From Gordonia bronchialis DSM 43247 (lineage in GTDB: Bacteria; Actinomycetota; Actinomycetes; Mycobacteriales; Mycobacteriaceae): a stretch of 64,000 nucleotides of DNA. A program made the position numbers and the translations under genes. The stretch's first letter is position 1. Each line of letters begins with the position of its first letter. Location: the NCBI RefSeq assembly GCF_000024785.1, contig NC_013441.1, positions 2,790,001-2,854,000 on the forward strand, in the 5' to 3' direction. The notes under the pieces were generated by a model. The model ran no database searches and was not told the origin of the DNA. It saw only the letters and a list, made by a program, of their open reading frames with translations. Shown one piece after another: positions 62,543 through 64,000 of this stretch.

Positions 62543-63171
62543 CTACCCCGCAGCGGCAAGCCTTAATGCCCTCAGTCTCGGCGCCGGATGCGCTTCCAGT
62601 TTTCCCGCGGCTGCTCGCGTGGATTCTTGCGGTCTGCGGAGGTGTCGGGCTTGCCGCTGCGTTCACACTGACGGTCGAAAAGTTCGAACTGGGAACCAAT
62701 CCGGAATACACGCCGACCTGCAGTATCAACCCGATCGTCAATTGTGGATCGGTGATGGACACCCCCCAGGCAGTCGTCTTCGGGTTTCCCAACTCACTGC
62801 TCGGAATCGTGGGGTTTACAGCTCTACTCGCTGTCGCCGTCCTGATGGGGCGTCGGCCGGCGCCCTGGGTCATGATCGGACTGCAGATCGGACTGACGAG
62901 TGCGTTGGTGTTCGTTCATTGGCTGATTTTTCAGAGTCTGTACCGAATCAATGCTCTCTGCCCGTACTGCATGGCCGTGTGGGTGGTTGTCGTGGTTGCC
63001 TTTTGGTATGTGAGCCTGCGCAATGCCGACTATTTTTGCCCGCCGGGGAGAGCACGGCGAGCCCTTGAGGTCGCCTTCACGGTGCACACCGTAGTACCGC
63101 TGGTGTGGGTGATGGCAGTGCTCTCCCTGATCGTCGAACGCTTCTGGTGGTACTGGTCGACGTTGGTGTGA
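62539..63171 (+). CDS. VKOR-family protein, copy 2
   Basis: 210 residues; loop cysteines TCSINPIVNCGS and CPYC are kept. The N-terminal tail differs most from the copy at 16429 (one residue shorter); the membrane part has few changes. GTG start overlaps the dsbA stop. Confidence 0.93.
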   Translation: MTTPQRQALMPSVSAPDALPVFPRLLAWILAVCGGVGLAAAFTLTVEKFELGTNPEYTPTCSINPIVNCGSVMDTPQAVVFGFPNSLLGIVGFTALLAVAVLMGRRPAPWVMIGLQIGLTSALVFVHWLIFQSLYRINALCPYCMAVWVVVVVAFWYVSLRNADYFCPPGRARRALEVAFTVHTVVPLVWVMAVLSLIVERFWWYWSTLV

Positions 63172-63274
63172 CCGTGGTCCGGCGCCAGGGGTGAGGCACC
63201 GCGTCTCCCGCGCAACATTCTTGCTCTCGTGCGCAGGCCGAAGGTGCCCGTGGGGTGACGCCGATGCGACGCCC

Positions 63275-63851
63275 TCATGGATGATGGGTGGCCAACGCTT
63301 CTTCCTGGTGGCGCTGGGCGCTGGTCTCGAGCTGGAAGGTGGAGTGCTCGAACGAAATGGCGAAGTGGGTCGCCACGCACGTCCGGATGTCATTTAAGAT
63401 GGTGGGGGCGTGGCCGTCCTGGAAGCAGTCGTCATCGACCACGACGTGAGCGCTGATGATCGGTAGACCGGTGGCCACTGTCGATGCGTGGAGGTCGTGC
63501 ACGTCCTGCACACGATCCATCTCGAGAATGTGGGCCCTGACGTCGTCCAGATCGATCTCTTTGGGCGTGAATTCCATCAGCACTCGGGTCGTTTCTGCCA
63601 TGAGTTTGAGGGCGCGGGGTGCGATGAGTAGCGCGATGAACAGCCCGGCCAGCGCGTCGGCTCGTTGGAAACCGGTGGTAGCGATGACGATCGCGGCGAC
63701 GATCACCCCCAGTGATCCCAGTGCGTCGTTGAGGACCTCCAGAAACGCCGCTCGCATGTTGAAGTTGGCGCCTCGTCCCGAGGCGAGCACGAGCATGGCG
63801 ACGATGTTTGCCACGAGCCCGATCACTCCGAAGAGCAGCAGCTCGGTCGAG
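63275..63851 (-). pseudogene. CDF metal transporter, 5'-truncated copy 2
   Basis: The C-terminal 190 residues of the CDF gene at 15382, nearly identical (DNDALGSLGVIVAAIVIATT onward, ending ALATHHP versus ALAAHHP). The 5' part is replaced at 63852 by an IS21-family end. The junction corresponds to position 15747 of the first copy. No start, so non-functional. Confidence 0.92.
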
Positions 63852-64000
63852 TGTCAACGGCCAGTTTGATGTCCCCGCTGGTGGCCAGGTAAAAGTCCCC
63901 ACCCTGTGCGGGATGTTCTAGGTGGGTGGTACCTCCGTTCGGTGTGTCATGCGGTAGGAGTCGCCGTCAGTGATGACGATGGTGGCGTGGTGCAGTAGCC
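63852..64000 (-). mobile_element. IS21-family element, one end (continues past window)
   Basis: Begins with TGTCAACGGCCAGTTTGATG and GTCCCCGCTGGTGGCCAGG, the style of IS21-family terminal repeats, followed by the 3' end of istB. It truncates the CDF copy and marks the end of the inverted duplication. Confidence 0.8.
63918..64000 (-). CDS. istB: IstB-like helper protein, C-terminal end (cut by window end)
   Basis: Last 26 codons, LLHHATIVITDGDSYRMTHR then TEVPPT-stop. The LLHHA-VI---GDSYR ending is typical of IS21-family IstB ATPases. The gene starts beyond the window. Confidence 0.82.
   Translation of the reverse strand, partial: LLHHATIVITDGDSYRMTHRTEVPPT

Overview
This is a GC-rich actinobacterial window. 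An LGFP-repeat remnant, DUF5134, MmpL, a CtaG next to a CtpB-type copper ATPase as in mycobacteria, and BlaI/M56 regulators point to a mycolic-acid-containing member of the Mycobacteriales (Gordonia, Rhodococcus, Mycolicibacterium or a relative). The density of insertion sequences, metal-resistance cassettes, duplications and broken genes indicates a plasmid or a genomic island. No replication, conjugation, tRNA or rRNA gene was seen.

Layout. (1) 1-1602: the end of a heavy-metal P-type ATPase gene, lspA and a DUF3703 gene, overlapping head to tail. (2) 1603-4060: an LGFP-protein remnant and a DUF5134 membrane gene split by an IS3-family element with a 3-bp target duplication. (3) 4117-25818: an envelope and respiration block holding CtaG, a Cu(I) ATPase, BlaI with an M56 protease, cytochrome oxidase subunit I, two M23 peptidases, ResA, CcdA, a CDF transporter, VKOR, a DsbA-like protein, Lnt, an L,D-transpeptidase, ResB and DUF4229. 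Nearly every promoter region here holds the same 15-bp dyad, ACTA-N7-TAGT, which I read as the operator of the local BlaI. (4) 25945-30919: a class III cyclase with a YHS domain, a methyltransferase, TetR and MmpL. (5) 30958-43240: an IS110 element and a defence-like block (an HhH DNA glycosylase-like protein, an unknown partner, DUF2971, a 1632-residue type ISP restriction-modification enzyme and a RelE-type toxin-antitoxin pair), with an IS256 element and a dead IS110 copy. (6) 43349-47324: a mercury operon (merA, merR, merB) opposite an ArsR-type regulator, then regulator debris. (7) 47416-55954: MmpL, a CmtR-like regulator, a CtpG-like SPC metal ATPase, a second lspA, an MFS exporter broken by a second IS3 element and an internal deletion, and CadD. 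(8) 56324-63851: an inverted, partly near-identical second copy of the M23, DUF4229, ResB, L,D-transpeptidase, DsbA, VKOR and CDF segment. It lacks lnt and is cut off by an IS21-family element that runs to the window end.

How the genes fit together. The BlaI-marked block gathers functions on the outer face of the membrane: copper supply to a haem-copper oxidase, the thiol branch of cytochrome c assembly, disulfide formation (DsbA-VKOR), lipoprotein maturation (Lnt, with two LspA elsewhere) and peptidoglycan work (L,D-transpeptidase, M23). Because the BlaI/M56 pair sits inside this block, a single signal could control it all. This expanded regulon and its inverted duplication are the most unusual features of the window. 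The other blocks are metal resistance (Hg, Cd/Pb/Zn-type) and phage or plasmid defence cargo.
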